The notes under the pieces are model-generated. The model worked only from the letters and a program-made list of their open reading frames with translations, had not been told where the DNA came from and ran no database searches. From positions 1-64,000 of IMG/VR virus record IMGVR_UViG_3300037247_001358: a stretch of DNA of 64,000 nt. One strand, given 5' to 3'. Made by a program: the position numbers and the translations under genes. Below are positions 54,001 to 60,100 of the stretch, one piece after another; the first letter of the stretch is position 1, and every line of letters starts with the position of its first letter. The stretch comes from a virus.

Positions 54001-54524
54001 GCCTGCGAGACTACAAGGACTACGTCCAGAACACCATACTGGCGGGAGAGCCTCTCACCAACAAGTTTGGGAGGCAGTGGCACTTCCCTCAAGTGGAAGT
54101 CATGAAGCTGTGCAACGCCAGGTTCGACCTCGAAGAACTGTTCCGTGAGGGAGTTAACCGGGGTATTCAAGGCGGGGCGTCCGACCTCCACTCACTAGCC
54201 CACGTCGACACGGAGTCCAACCCGAAGATGCGTGAGGTCTTCCGCATCATCGACGCCGTCCATGACTCCTGCCTCGCCGAGGTCCCGGCACCGGATCTCG
54301 CCACCGTGCTCGAGACGGCCTGGATGGTGAAGCACCTCTGGCAGGAGATCGCGCTCAACACCGTGCTGGCCGATGGCTCGAAGCTCGGCTGGCAGATCCC
54401 GGTAGAGGTGAGTTGGGGCCGGAACTGGGGGGATATGCCGTACGTCCTAACCGCCCGTGGTGGCCTCCTCTACAAAGGCCAGCCGGTGCAGACGGATATG
54501 ACGGCAGCACTTCCCATAGCTTAG
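51054..54524 (+). CDS. Uracil-DNA glycosylase / DNA polymerase A fusion containing an intein
   Basis: The 1156-residue precursor begins with a family-4-type UDG: 4Fe-4S cysteines 7, 10, 79 and 95, GQNPGESED (35-43) and TYHPAF (His150). Next comes a proofreading exonuclease with LDSET (Asp213, Glu215) and GGAFDIRFF. The polymerase motif A, DWSQAEVWV, begins at Asp604. A 276-residue intein interrupts at Cys638. The fingers motif KVFTFGITFG and motif C HDSCLAEVP follow. After splicing, a roughly 880-residue replicase remains. UDG domains on phage family A polymerases are, to my knowledge, rare (SPO1-type). The fusion would scan template or product for uracil. ATGA-coupled to the upstream gene. 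Confidence 0.9.
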   Translation: MTAPKDCDRCPALVKCRKTVVNGWGNPDARFAFVGQNPGESEDAQGRPFIGRAGRVLATMIRSADINVDDVFLTNAVRCLTPAIRKPRKDEWSACREFLLEELGRVKPDVIVALGEVAAHTLYGRTSLDSVLGQTLVQEELGIQLIVTYHPAFVLRGQWNAVPLILSHFEKAKRIVAGTQTLGELGDYAPILTIENLKLLRDYLLSAPLIHLDSETTGKEWKDDELLCISFATEPGEGYVVPILQRGGGRFWADTEQAEAMMIIGEILASPVPKALQGGAFDIRFFERERSYHITARTAFGWRLFNLQQDTMLMHRLTHEYLPKESTPNELPHLLSSYSDMPVYGDEVRKQSKNKLHMDEVENRYLWELAAADADAVARLVPILGQQLDEDGDSRWIYENVSIPMVRCCQEMTRRGMLVDQDYFTSLCEHYEQKARELEKQAFEIAGREFNPNSTKQVQDVLFRELALPKSGRKTGAATECDACEKGACEKHDQVSEDALLDIKGQVDHPILDVLMEIRSVSKLRGTYLAGTGGDSQGFLGHIRRDGRIHPEFKGGFAETGRAASQNPNAQNIPKGVEIEELGTKNAFRRTFIAPPGHVLMEADWSQAEVWVTAYGLAEQFGDRTLLEILESGRDVHCVTPETRILTADLLWKEAGQIVVGEKILGFDEDRAKGKTRHYRAATIVAANRQKARVYELRLSDGTRLRSTGDHRWLVKTRGKVDRDTRMYAWVRTDELAQRCKSPWKKRGPVLPRYFQPWESGQDYDSGFLAGAFDGEGSLSGYAGRYRARLAFVQNDNALLRDVEIVLKQKGHTYGRHERSTSTSPRTGLPTGNTVVQLELNNGFAGTLRFLGEMRPPRLLEKWQEMFEKDEFLEMRAIDQVVVEEVIDLGEQTIMALQSNCQTYFAEGFGAHNTAVGRAIWPVDLELDEFEWAKEHDDLRTDAKVFTFGITFGLTVEGIMERLHCSKEDAQRYLVAYLEMAPGLRDYKDYVQNTILAGEPLTNKFGRQWHFPQVEVMKLCNARFDLEELFREGVNRGIQGGASDLHSLAHVDTESNPKMREVFRIIDAVHDSCLAEVPAPDLATVLETAWMVKHLWQEIALNTVLADGSKLGWQIPVEVSWGRNWGDMPYVLTARGGLLYKGQPVQTDMTAALPIA
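52965..53792 (+). mobile_element. Intein with LAGLIDADG homing endonuclease in the DNA polymerase
   Basis: Residues 638-913 of the precursor. It starts with Cys638 in CVTPETRILTADLLWKEAGQ, block B is RLRSTGDHRWLVKT with the conserved T-x-x-H pattern, and it ends FAEGFGAHN followed by Thr914. A LAGLIDADG motif is present as SGFLAGAFDGEGSL (about 766-779), with a degenerate second copy near GFAGTLRFLGEM. Flanking exteins join as ESGRDVH and TAVGRAIW, which is continuous polymerase sequence just after motif A. All splice-site residues are intact, so it should be active for splicing. The insertion point in a catalytic motif is typical of inteins. Confidence 0.9.
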
Positions 54525-54528
54525 TCGC

Positions 54529-54566
54529 AGACAGACTTGACGCAGGCCCTTCCTGTCGCTTAGACT
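54529..54566 (+). promoter_or_regulatory. Promoter with AGACA-N4-TGACGCA operator for the endolysin unit
   Basis: Motif at 54529-54544 with TTGACG (54537-54542), 18 bases, TAGACT (54561-54566), directly after the polymerase stop and just before the amidase gene. Confidence 0.6.
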
Positions 54567-54575
54567 AAGGGGGAG

Positions 54576-55277
54576 ATGGTCTACACACAGACCCCCTTCC
54601 CACCTGACTATCCCAGTATCGTCGTGCCCGCGCATCCGGGGAACGTCGACGAGCGACAGCCCAACGCCCCCAGAGCGCTCATGTTGCACACGCCGGAGGA
54701 ACCCGTCGATGACTACGAGTCGACTCCCGTTTACTTCTCCAGCGATAGGGGAGCAGCTACCCACTATTACTCTGATTCCGATGGGGACTGGTACCAGATG
54801 GTTCCTGAAGCCGTCGGTGCGATCGCCAACGGGCGCCGCAACAAGCCCCGCCCGACCTGGGCTGTGCCTGGGATCTCTCTAAACCTGCAAACGATCAGTG
54901 TTGAGATTGAGGGGTATGCCGCCGCTATGCACCGGACGATGCCTCGTGGCGGACGACAGTGGAACGCCGTCGTCCGCTGGGTAGAGAACCGCAGCAGGCA
55001 GCACCTCATCCCCCTCGACCGCGCTCACATCATGGGCCACTACGAGGTGGCCGACAATCGCAGCGACCCAGGCACCTTGAACATCGACCTAATCGTTGAA
55101 GATGCGCGCAAACTCAGGGAGGCACACATGACCCCCAACAAGGTAGACGTCATCGAGGCCACCAACGATTTCGCCGGCACGTTCGCGGAGGCCCAGGGCT
55201 ACATGCTCCGTCAGGAGAAGCTGCCACGCGGGCTGCGTGACCGGCTCCAGGCGATCCTCAACCTCGCCAACCGATGA
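54576..55277 (+). CDS. Endolysin: N-acetylmuramoyl-L-alanine amidase
   Basis: The 233-residue product has an amidase_2/PGRP-like domain: PRALMLHTPEEP (zinc His38), HYYSDSDGDWYQMVPE, TISVEIEGYA, RAHIMGHYEVADNRSDPG (second zinc His and the D-PG). A helical C-terminal segment (about 190-233) may be a wall-binding or oligomerisation part. It would cleave the stem peptide from the glycan in host peptidoglycan. There is no signal sequence, so it depends on the holins encoded on the minus strand at 58.4-59 kb. Confidence 0.85.
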   Translation: MVYTQTPFPPDYPSIVVPAHPGNVDERQPNAPRALMLHTPEEPVDDYESTPVYFSSDRGAATHYYSDSDGDWYQMVPEAVGAIANGRRNKPRPTWAVPGISLNLQTISVEIEGYAAAMHRTMPRGGRQWNAVVRWVENRSRQHLIPLDRAHIMGHYEVADNRSDPGTLNIDLIVEDARKLREAHMTPNKVDVIEATNDFAGTFAEAQGYMLRQEKLPRGLRDRLQAILNLANR

Positions 55278-55936
55278 CCAAGAACGCTAGTCGGCAGCTC
55301 CAGGCTAGGGACGCGGACGGCCTCACGCTCATGCAGCGCCGCGCCCTCCAGGCGCTAGCCCTCACGGACGACTGGCGCGACGCCTGTACGGAAGCCCAGG
55401 TCTCACCCAATTCGGTCATGCACTGGCTCTCCAACAACGAAGCCTTCCGCGCCGCCTACAACGATATTCTCCGCCCGAACATCTCCATCATCCGCGACAT
55501 GATGGAGACGACGGCTCTCAAGGCCACCGGAATGTACGATGAAGCAGTCACGGCCGTCAAGATGGTTGAGTTGGAGATCGTGTGCCCAAGCTGTGCGCAC
55601 AAGTTCTCCCTCACCAATCCCCAGCCAGACTGGTCCACCCGCCTCCGGGCGGGAGACACAGCGATGCGGGTGGCCAAGGTCCTCAAGGACGTGAAGGAGA
55701 TCGAGGGCACCATCACCCATCTCAACATGGAGGAGAGCTTGGCCCTTGCCAGCGCGCGATACGCCATTCGCCGTGGGCAGACCCCTACCATCCCGCCCCA
55801 GATGATGGCGAAGCTGCGATCCTACTTACCAGAGGAGGCACCGAATGAGGCTAGTTCCGGTCCAATCGTCGATGCTCGCGTCGATGGGATTCGACCCGTC
55901 GACGGAGACCTTGGTGATCCAGTTTCAGAACGGTAA
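55274..55936 (+). CDS. Candidate terminase small subunit
   Basis: The 220-residue product begins with a helix-turn-helix-like region: RALQALALTDDWRDACTEAQ then VSPNSVMHWLSNNEAFRAAY. A helical oligomerisation segment and a CPSCAHKF knuckle follow. The D-x-x-x-A-C-x-x-A-x-V-S-x-x-x-V-x-x-W-L-x-x-x-x-x-F pattern is that of many phage TerS/phBC6A51-like proteins. The large subunit is 37 kb away on the other strand, which is unusual but not unknown. The C-terminal 30 codons overlap the KTSC gene. Confidence 0.6.
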   Translation: MTKNASRQLQARDADGLTLMQRRALQALALTDDWRDACTEAQVSPNSVMHWLSNNEAFRAAYNDILRPNISIIRDMMETTALKATGMYDEAVTAVKMVELEIVCPSCAHKFSLTNPQPDWSTRLRAGDTAMRVAKVLKDVKEIEGTITHLNMEESLALASARYAIRRGQTPTIPPQMMAKLRSYLPEEAPNEASSGPIVDARVDGIRPVDGDLGDPVSER

Positions 55937-56084
55937 GCTCTACCGCTACTCTGGCGTGCCCTCTGAGACCTTCGTCGCCCTCATTACGGCCAAAGAGAGC
56001 CACGGGAAGGCTTTCGCTGAACTGATCAAGAGTCGGGCTTTTCCCTACACAAAGGTCGAGCCCGACGAAGTTCTTGGGCTATAG
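55845..56084 (+). CDS. KTSC-domain protein
   Basis: The 79-residue product matches the KTSC domain: VQSSMLASMGFDPSTETLVI, FQNGKLYRYSGVPSETFVAL, AKESHGKAFAELIKS and FPYTKVEPDEV. Such proteins occur in phages and bacteria, sometimes fused to nucleic-acid enzymes; biochemical function is unclear. It overlaps the upstream gene by 92 bases, long for this genome, but the domain match supports this start. Confidence 0.75.
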   Translation: MRLVPVQSSMLASMGFDPSTETLVIQFQNGKLYRYSGVPSETFVALITAKESHGKAFAELIKSRAFPYTKVEPDEVLGL

Positions 56085-56091
56085 ATGACAC

Positions 56092-56352
56092 GTGGCAGAA
56101 AACGTACCCGCCACAAGAACAAAGACCGCCGTACAGCGCCGCGCCGACCAGATGGGAGCGGCGCTACGGTACTTCCGAGGACCCCAGTGGACGGAGCACC
56201 CGGACCGGATCGTGATGAAGGCAGGGCGGATAGCCATCCGTCTCCTAGCGGTGAACCAGGTGCTCAAGGAGACCGAAGGGTCAGTCCTGCTCGCACCATC
56301 GACCGAGTCCGCCCTCGAGCAACTCATCCACTCGGACCAGCGCGTCCAATAG
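56092..56352 (+). CDS. Hypothetical protein, 86 aa
   Basis: GTG start; product MAENVPATRTKTAVQRRADQ then MGAALRYFRGPQWTEHPDRI and RLLAVNQVLKETEG. Not recognised. The overlapping frame upstream of the polymerase-like protein is Arg/Pro-rich shadow here, so this is the coding frame. Its TAG overlaps ATA of the next frame (ATAG). Confidence 0.6.
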   Translation: MAENVPATRTKTAVQRRADQMGAALRYFRGPQWTEHPDRIVMKAGRIAIRLLAVNQVLKETEGSVLLAPSTESALEQLIHSDQRVQ

Positions 56353-57533
56353 TCCGCCCATACCGCCTTCGCTCGGCCACCGACGCACCGTCGGCGATAG
56401 ATTTCGCCCAGTGGTTCCAGCAGCAGCGCCAAGAGGCGCTCGGTGTCGCCCTACGCTATCAGATGGGCCTCGCCCGCGATCGGACGCTCGGCTTCGCCAA
56501 TGCTGAGGAGGGCTGGCAGGTGGACATGGGGCGCAACGACATCGTGGATGACGCCGTCAACAACGCCCTCAAGAGTCTCACTGGCCCCGATGCCCCCTCT
56601 CTCATCTTCCAGGACGCTACACGAACCGTCCCCATTCTCGTCGAGCAACTCGGCGAAAAGGGTATAGGCATCGACCTGAAGGGGTTGCTCAAGCTCATGG
56701 TGGGGGATCTCCAGGTGCTCCAGGACTGTGTCGGGCGCCGGATAGAGCAAGGATCGTTTCAGAGCCCCGCAGATGAGGCTTACGCGGCCTTCACGGCAGA
56801 ACAGCACTGGGGGGCGAGTGCTCCTGCTTTCTACCGCTCAGTGGGCCTCCCGTGGCTCTCACAGCGGATCTACGTGGCCTCCTCTCCCCCGGAAGGGGTG
56901 CCCTGGAGGATCTCCTACAGCGACCTCTTCCTCCGCGTCCTCGCCCACTTCACCCGGGAGCCTCTCCTGGTCGCCGCCTTTGTCGATGGACGTGATCCAG
57001 TCGCAGAGCTTGGCCCCCGTCTTGGCATGGATGACGAGAACCAGATCATCGCCGTCATGTTCTGGGCGGCGACCAGCTTCGACGCCGTCTATCTCTCTGA
57101 GCACCACCCCAAGGTCTATGAGTTGCTACCGGACGGGCTGGCCGATCTCCGCCAGGCCGTCGAGCGGCAGTTCTCCACGCTCTGCCTAGCCGTCATCCAC
57201 CTACGGGAGGACTACACCCAGAACCGCCAGCTCCAGACACTCTACGGTCGCTGGCTCCTTTGGGGCCTGCCGCTGCCGGAGGCGTTGTCCCAGATGTGGC
57301 TAGGGAGTGTTCAGGACATCCTGGACGTGGTCTCGGTATCCATCGCCTCCTTCTGGGGGGAGGAGCCGCTGCCGGTCTGGCCGGTGGCCGAGGAACTGCT
57401 GGAGCGCGTCATCCGCGTCCGGGGCTGCGCCCCCAACGACCGGGGAGAGTGGCTCCCGATCCTGGAAGGGGTCCCGCAGGCGAGCTGGCCCCTGTCGGTG
57501 CCTGGGGCACCCGTGGTGATCTGGGGGGAGTAA
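56349..57533 (+). CDS. Catalytically dead family-A-polymerase-like protein
   Basis: About 394 residues if read from ATA at 56349; the first ATG is 56461. Coding-like sequence (IDFAQWFQQQRQEALGVALR) precedes that ATG, so the start is unresolved. Residues about 189-225 read SYSDLFLRVLAHFTREPLLV then AAFVDGRDPVAELGPRLGM, an unmistakable copy of polymerase A motif A (D-Y-S-Q-I-E-L-R-V-L-A-H). The catalytic Asp is replaced by Ser and the steric-gate Glu by Phe. YTQNRQLQTLYGRWL matches the later T-x-x-GR segment. No H-D motif C is found. The fold probably remains but without catalysis: a structural or regulatory partner of the replicase, or a terminal-stage DNA-binding protein. Confidence 0.65.
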   Translation: MVRPYRLRSATDAPSAIDFAQWFQQQRQEALGVALRYQMGLARDRTLGFANAEEGWQVDMGRNDIVDDAVNNALKSLTGPDAPSLIFQDATRTVPILVEQLGEKGIGIDLKGLLKLMVGDLQVLQDCVGRRIEQGSFQSPADEAYAAFTAEQHWGASAPAFYRSVGLPWLSQRIYVASSPPEGVPWRISYSDLFLRVLAHFTREPLLVAAFVDGRDPVAELGPRLGMDDENQIIAVMFWAATSFDAVYLSEHHPKVYELLPDGLADLRQAVERQFSTLCLAVIHLREDYTQNRQLQTLYGRWLLWGLPLPEALSQMWLGSVQDILDVVSVSIASFWGEEPLPVWPVAEELLERVIRVRGCAPNDRGEWLPILEGVPQASWPLSVPGAPVVIWGE

Positions 57534-57548
57534 AGCGAAGGAGGAGCG

Positions 57549-57968
57549 ATGCGAGTAGTGATCAATCCAGGATCAGGCCCCATAGATGGCGGTACGGCAG
57601 AGTTGGCTGAGGAGAACATGCGGCACCTCATCGCCGATGTAGAGGCGGGAGAGGCTGAGGCCGCACTGCGGCACCTCGAAGAGGGAGGCTACCCCCTCGG
57701 CCAATGGAAGTTCGTGCCGGTAGAACCGGAGGACTACGGTGATGGGCGCTTCGCCTTCTTGATCTGGCGAGGGAACAAGTGCCACCTGATCCAGATGCCT
57801 GGTCTATCGCTGGAGAAGGTGCGGTATGTGGGCGAGCACCAAAACATCTGGGACTACCCACGCCTGTACGTAGACGACGGCAGTTGGGTGTGGCGCTTCG
57901 CAATCAACATCATCGTGAAGGGAACGGGTGAAGAAGAGGCTGAGCCCTCGACCGAGGCGCGTAGCTAG
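57549..57968 (+). CDS. Hypothetical protein, 139 aa
   Basis: AAGGAGGAGCG precedes the ATG. Product MRVVINPGSGPIDGGTAELA, then helical, then a beta-rich part with WRGNKCHLIQMPGLSLEKVR and WVWRFAINIIVKGTGEE. Not recognised. Last plus-strand gene; converges with the minus-strand lysis unit by a four-base overlap. Confidence 0.6.
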   Translation: MRVVINPGSGPIDGGTAELAEENMRHLIADVEAGEAEAALRHLEEGGYPLGQWKFVPVEPEDYGDGRFAFLIWRGNKCHLIQMPGLSLEKVRYVGEHQNIWDYPRLYVDDGSWVWRFAINIIVKGTGEEEAEPSTEARS

Positions 57969-58432
57969 GGAAGGATTAGGCTCGTCCGCCGAGGTAGAGC
58001 ATCCGAGCGCATCTGAACCACATGGCTAGGGAGCCCCGTAGGGCAGGCCAGGATGCAGATGCCGACGTCGCCCTTGACGACCACCCGCCTCTCCTCATTG
58101 CCCTCTAGGTAGTTCAAGATGTCGCCAGGCTGAAACTCCTGGATGATGCGGAGCCGGTGTGAGCAGCCCTCGACCAAGCAGTCCATCCCTGAGTCGGGAC
58201 CGCCGGTGCCGGTGATGGCCGGACCGGCTGGTGGCGGGGCGACTACCTCGTAGCCCCTGTTGGCGTAGAGCCAGCCGGAGTCCGGGTGGGCATCGGGGTC
58301 GTCGGGACGCTCGTTCGGGGGGAACCTGTGGTGGCGGTCGATCTCGCGCGGGAGCCTGCCCTGCCGCTCCTTCTCCGCCCGCTCCTCACGGAGTTCCCGG
58401 AGCTGCTCCTCTAGGGGCTTCTGTGGAGTCAT
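57965..58432 (-). CDS. Hypothetical protein at the end of the lysis unit, 155 aa
   Basis: Begins MTPQKPLEEQLRELREERAE with a charged coiled coil, a Pro/Asp-rich linker, then a beta-rich domain with CLVEGCSHRLRIIQEFQPGD and GDVGICILACPTG holding four cysteines. Not recognised. Its ATG overlaps the stop of the 20-residue membrane peptide (ATGA), so it is translationally coupled to the holin genes. Confidence 0.55.
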   Translation of the reverse strand: MTPQKPLEEQLRELREERAEKERQGRLPREIDRHHRFPPNERPDDPDAHPDSGWLYANRGYEVVAPPPAGPAITGTGGPDSGMDCLVEGCSHRLRIIQEFQPGDILNYLEGNEERRVVVKGDVGICILACPTGLPSHVVQMRSDALPRRTSLILP

Positions 58433-58491
58433 CCCAAGACCAGATCCCAGAAGTTGAAGCAAAGCCAGACGAGAGTGAAGAGGAGGATCAC
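58429..58491 (-). CDS. Possible 20-aa membrane micro-protein in the lysis cassette
   Basis: From GTG at 58491, which overlaps the holin stop (GTGA), the frame encodes MILLFTLVWLCFNFWDLVLG. It stops at TGA overlapping the next ATG (ATGA). The entire product is one hydrophobic helix. The two four-base overlaps and fully hydrophobic content make chance unlikely, but at 20 codons only peptide or ribosome data could prove it. It might modulate the holin, like an antiholin or pinholin. Confidence 0.4.
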   Translation of the reverse strand: MILLFTLVWLCFNFWDLVLG

Positions 58492-58676
58492 CGTCTCGCC
58501 GCCAGGACCGCACCGGCGAAGGCTCGGAGGGCGCCTGCCAGGGCCGCTACGAAGTAGGTGCGCCAGTCTTGGATAACGGCCTCTGGATCCAGCTCGGCTA
58601 GTAGCTGCAAGACAAAGACGCCGGCGGCCACCCCACCAACCCAGATCAGCTCCTGTACGTGTTTGAAATCGTACAT
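58488..58676 (-). CDS. Holin, two transmembrane segments, 62 aa
   Basis: Product MYDFKHVQELIWVGGVAAGV then FVLQLLAEL as helix one. A short acidic loop DPEAVIQDW and a second helix YFVAALAGALRAFAGAVLAA follow, with a basic end ARR. Size, two helices and charged tail fit class II holins. GGAGGTTGAG precedes the ATG at 58676. It would permeabilise the membrane to release the amidase encoded at 54576. Confidence 0.7.
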   Translation of the reverse strand: MYDFKHVQELIWVGGVAAGVFVLQLLAELDPEAVIQDWRTYFVAALAGALRAFAGAVLAARR

Positions 58677-58677
58677 C

Positions 58678-58968
58678 TCAACCTCCTCTGACCAAGTAGC
58701 CCAGAACAATCCCGGTGATGATGACACCGATTCCGGCCAGCGGGACGAGGACGTAGCCGATCATCCACTTCAGCATCCCGAACGCCCCCTCCTGACGGAG
58801 CTGGTCCTCCTTGATGTCGGCAACCTGGCCGTTCTGAGTCTTGATGTGCTCCTCGATCCGTCCCACGATCTCGGCGGTGACGGCGATCTTCGAGTGCATC
58901 TCGACATCCCGCTGGAGATGCTTCTGGAAGTCCTGCCGTAGGGCACTGATGTCGGCCTCTACACTCAA
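58678..58968 (-). CDS. XhlA-like haemolysin/holin-associated protein, 96 aa
   Basis: A coiled-coil N-terminal part (MSVEADISALRQDFQKHLQR, EIVGRIEEHIKTQNGQVADI) is followed by one C-terminal transmembrane helix (MIGYVLVPLAGIGVIITGIV) and a basic end. This is the layout of XhlA-type proteins that work beside a holin. I place the start at TTG 58968 (GGAGG seven bases upstream); a TTG at 58983 is also in frame. No ATG is available. It lies one base from the holin gene. Confidence 0.65.
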   Translation of the reverse strand: MSVEADISALRQDFQKHLQRDVEMHSKIAVTAEIVGRIEEHIKTQNGQVADIKEDQLRQEGAFGMLKWMIGYVLVPLAGIGVIITGIVLGYLVRGG

Positions 58969-58990
58969 ACCACCATCCTCCAATCCGGCT

Positions 58991-59019
58991 AGTCTAGCAC
59001 AAAGGGATCTTGTTGCCTA
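58991..59019 (-). promoter_or_regulatory. Possible extended -10 promoter for the lysis cassette
   Basis: On the minus strand TAGGCA (59019-59014), 17 bases, TGC then TAGACT (58996-58991). It overlaps the stop of the upstream gene and would give lysis genes a start separate from the tail operon. Confidence 0.4.
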
Positions 59020-59379
59020 CTTCTGGTCCTTCCTGCGTCGGTCAGCACGGTTGCCCTCCTGGGGCTTGACGATCTCTTGAAGCCTCTCGGCATTCAGGCC
59101 GAAGACCTTGGGGGCGTGGGCCTCTACCATCCGCACGAGCCAGGAATGATCCGCATCCTCCAGTTTGATCTCGGGCTCGTTGCGCTGCTCCTTGACCTTT
59201 TCCAGGATGCGGACCCCGTGGTGGACATCCTGCATATTCCCAACGGGCATCTGAACCATGAGCAGATAGATCATGTCTGCCGGGTATCCCGGGCGGGGTT
59301 CGGCTCCGTCGATAGCGACCGTGAAGTCTCTGTCGGTGCCAACTGCTTTGACGATGTCGGTATTGGCGATTGTCTTCAT
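59017..59379 (-). CDS. Hypothetical tail-region protein, 120 aa
   Basis: Begins MKTIANTDIVKAVGTDRDFT, with VGNMQDVHHGVRILEKVKEQ in the middle, and a basic C-terminus NRADRRRKDQK. TAAGGAGGTGAGT precedes the ATG. Small proteins of this style lie between tail and lysis genes in many phages; function unknown. Confidence 0.6.
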   Translation of the reverse strand: MKTIANTDIVKAVGTDRDFTVAIDGAEPRPGYPADMIYLLMVQMPVGNMQDVHHGVRILEKVKEQRNEPEIKLEDADHSWLVRMVEAHAPKVFGLNAERLQEIVKPQEGNRADRRRKDQK

Positions 59380-59389
59380 ACTCACCTCC

Positions 59390-60100
59390 TTAGATTGTCT
59401 GCGCTCCGACCCGCCGCCGGTGGGCGGCCGACGGTGGCGGTGCTGTACTAATGTGTGGAGCGGCAGGTAGAAATATCTTTGGCGGGTGCTCGGCAACCAC
59501 CGTCCCAGTAGCGGTGAAGCCAAGGCCCCCGACCACGTCCTGAATGGTTCGCACCAACGGAACATAGACAACAAGATTCTCCGGCTTCACCAGTAGTGGC
59601 GAGAAGCCTGCTGCCAAGGAAGCCACTTCCTCATCAGACAGTGCCGCGTTCCAGATTGCTACCTCCGCCAGCAGCCCGTCCATGTAGGCAGCAGGATTCA
59701 GCCGTCCAAGCCGTCCTATGGATATGCGGTCGATTCCTACCGTTGTGTTCACAGTGCCGTTTGTGCCCTTGCTACCTCCATCAATATAGGCAGCCCGTGA
59801 ACTGGCGGATACCCACACACCCGCTGCGTGGTGCCATACGCCTGTCGAATACGTCGTTGTTGTCCGTGCGATCCCTTCGGCGCCATTACGCGACGTGGCT
59901 TCGACCTTGTCCCCGCCACCGTTGCAGCGCAGGTCATGGTAGTTGGTATTGCTCCCACTATTGACGAGCGCAATCATAAACTGGTTAGCCGCCGCGTTCT
60001 CACTCTTGAACCAACAGGCCATCGAGAGAGGGGGAGCTGTCAGGACGGCACTGTCAACCTCGATATATTCGGAGGATGATAGCTCGAAATCGCGGGCCAT
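59390..60100 (-). CDS. LamG/concanavalin-like lectin-fold tail protein
   Basis: The 236-residue product shows a LamG-type fold: SSEYIEVDSAVLTAPPLSMA then CWFKSENA, VWHHAAGVWVSASSRAAYID, and RISIGRLGRLNPAAYMDGLL with AEVAIWNAALSDEEVASLAA, the classic last strands. A Pro/Arg-rich tail follows. Such domains bind glycans, so it is a likely receptor-binding or fibre-tip protein acting with the adjacent fibre. Confidence 0.75.
   Translation of the reverse strand: MARDFELSSSEYIEVDSAVLTAPPLSMACWFKSENAAANQFMIALVNSGSNTNYHDLRCNGGGDKVEATSRNGAEGIARTTTTYSTGVWHHAAGVWVSASSRAAYIDGGSKGTNGTVNTTVGIDRISIGRLGRLNPAAYMDGLLAEVAIWNAALSDEEVASLAAGFSPLLVKPENLVVYVPLVRTIQDVVGGLGFTATGTVVAEHPPKIFLPAAPHISTAPPPSAAHRRRVGAQTI

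Noticed and set aside
56085-56348. Upstream extension of the polymerase-like frame to ATG 56085
   Set aside because: The extension is Arg/Pro-rich and overlaps the better-looking 86-aa gene in another frame; judged a shadow.
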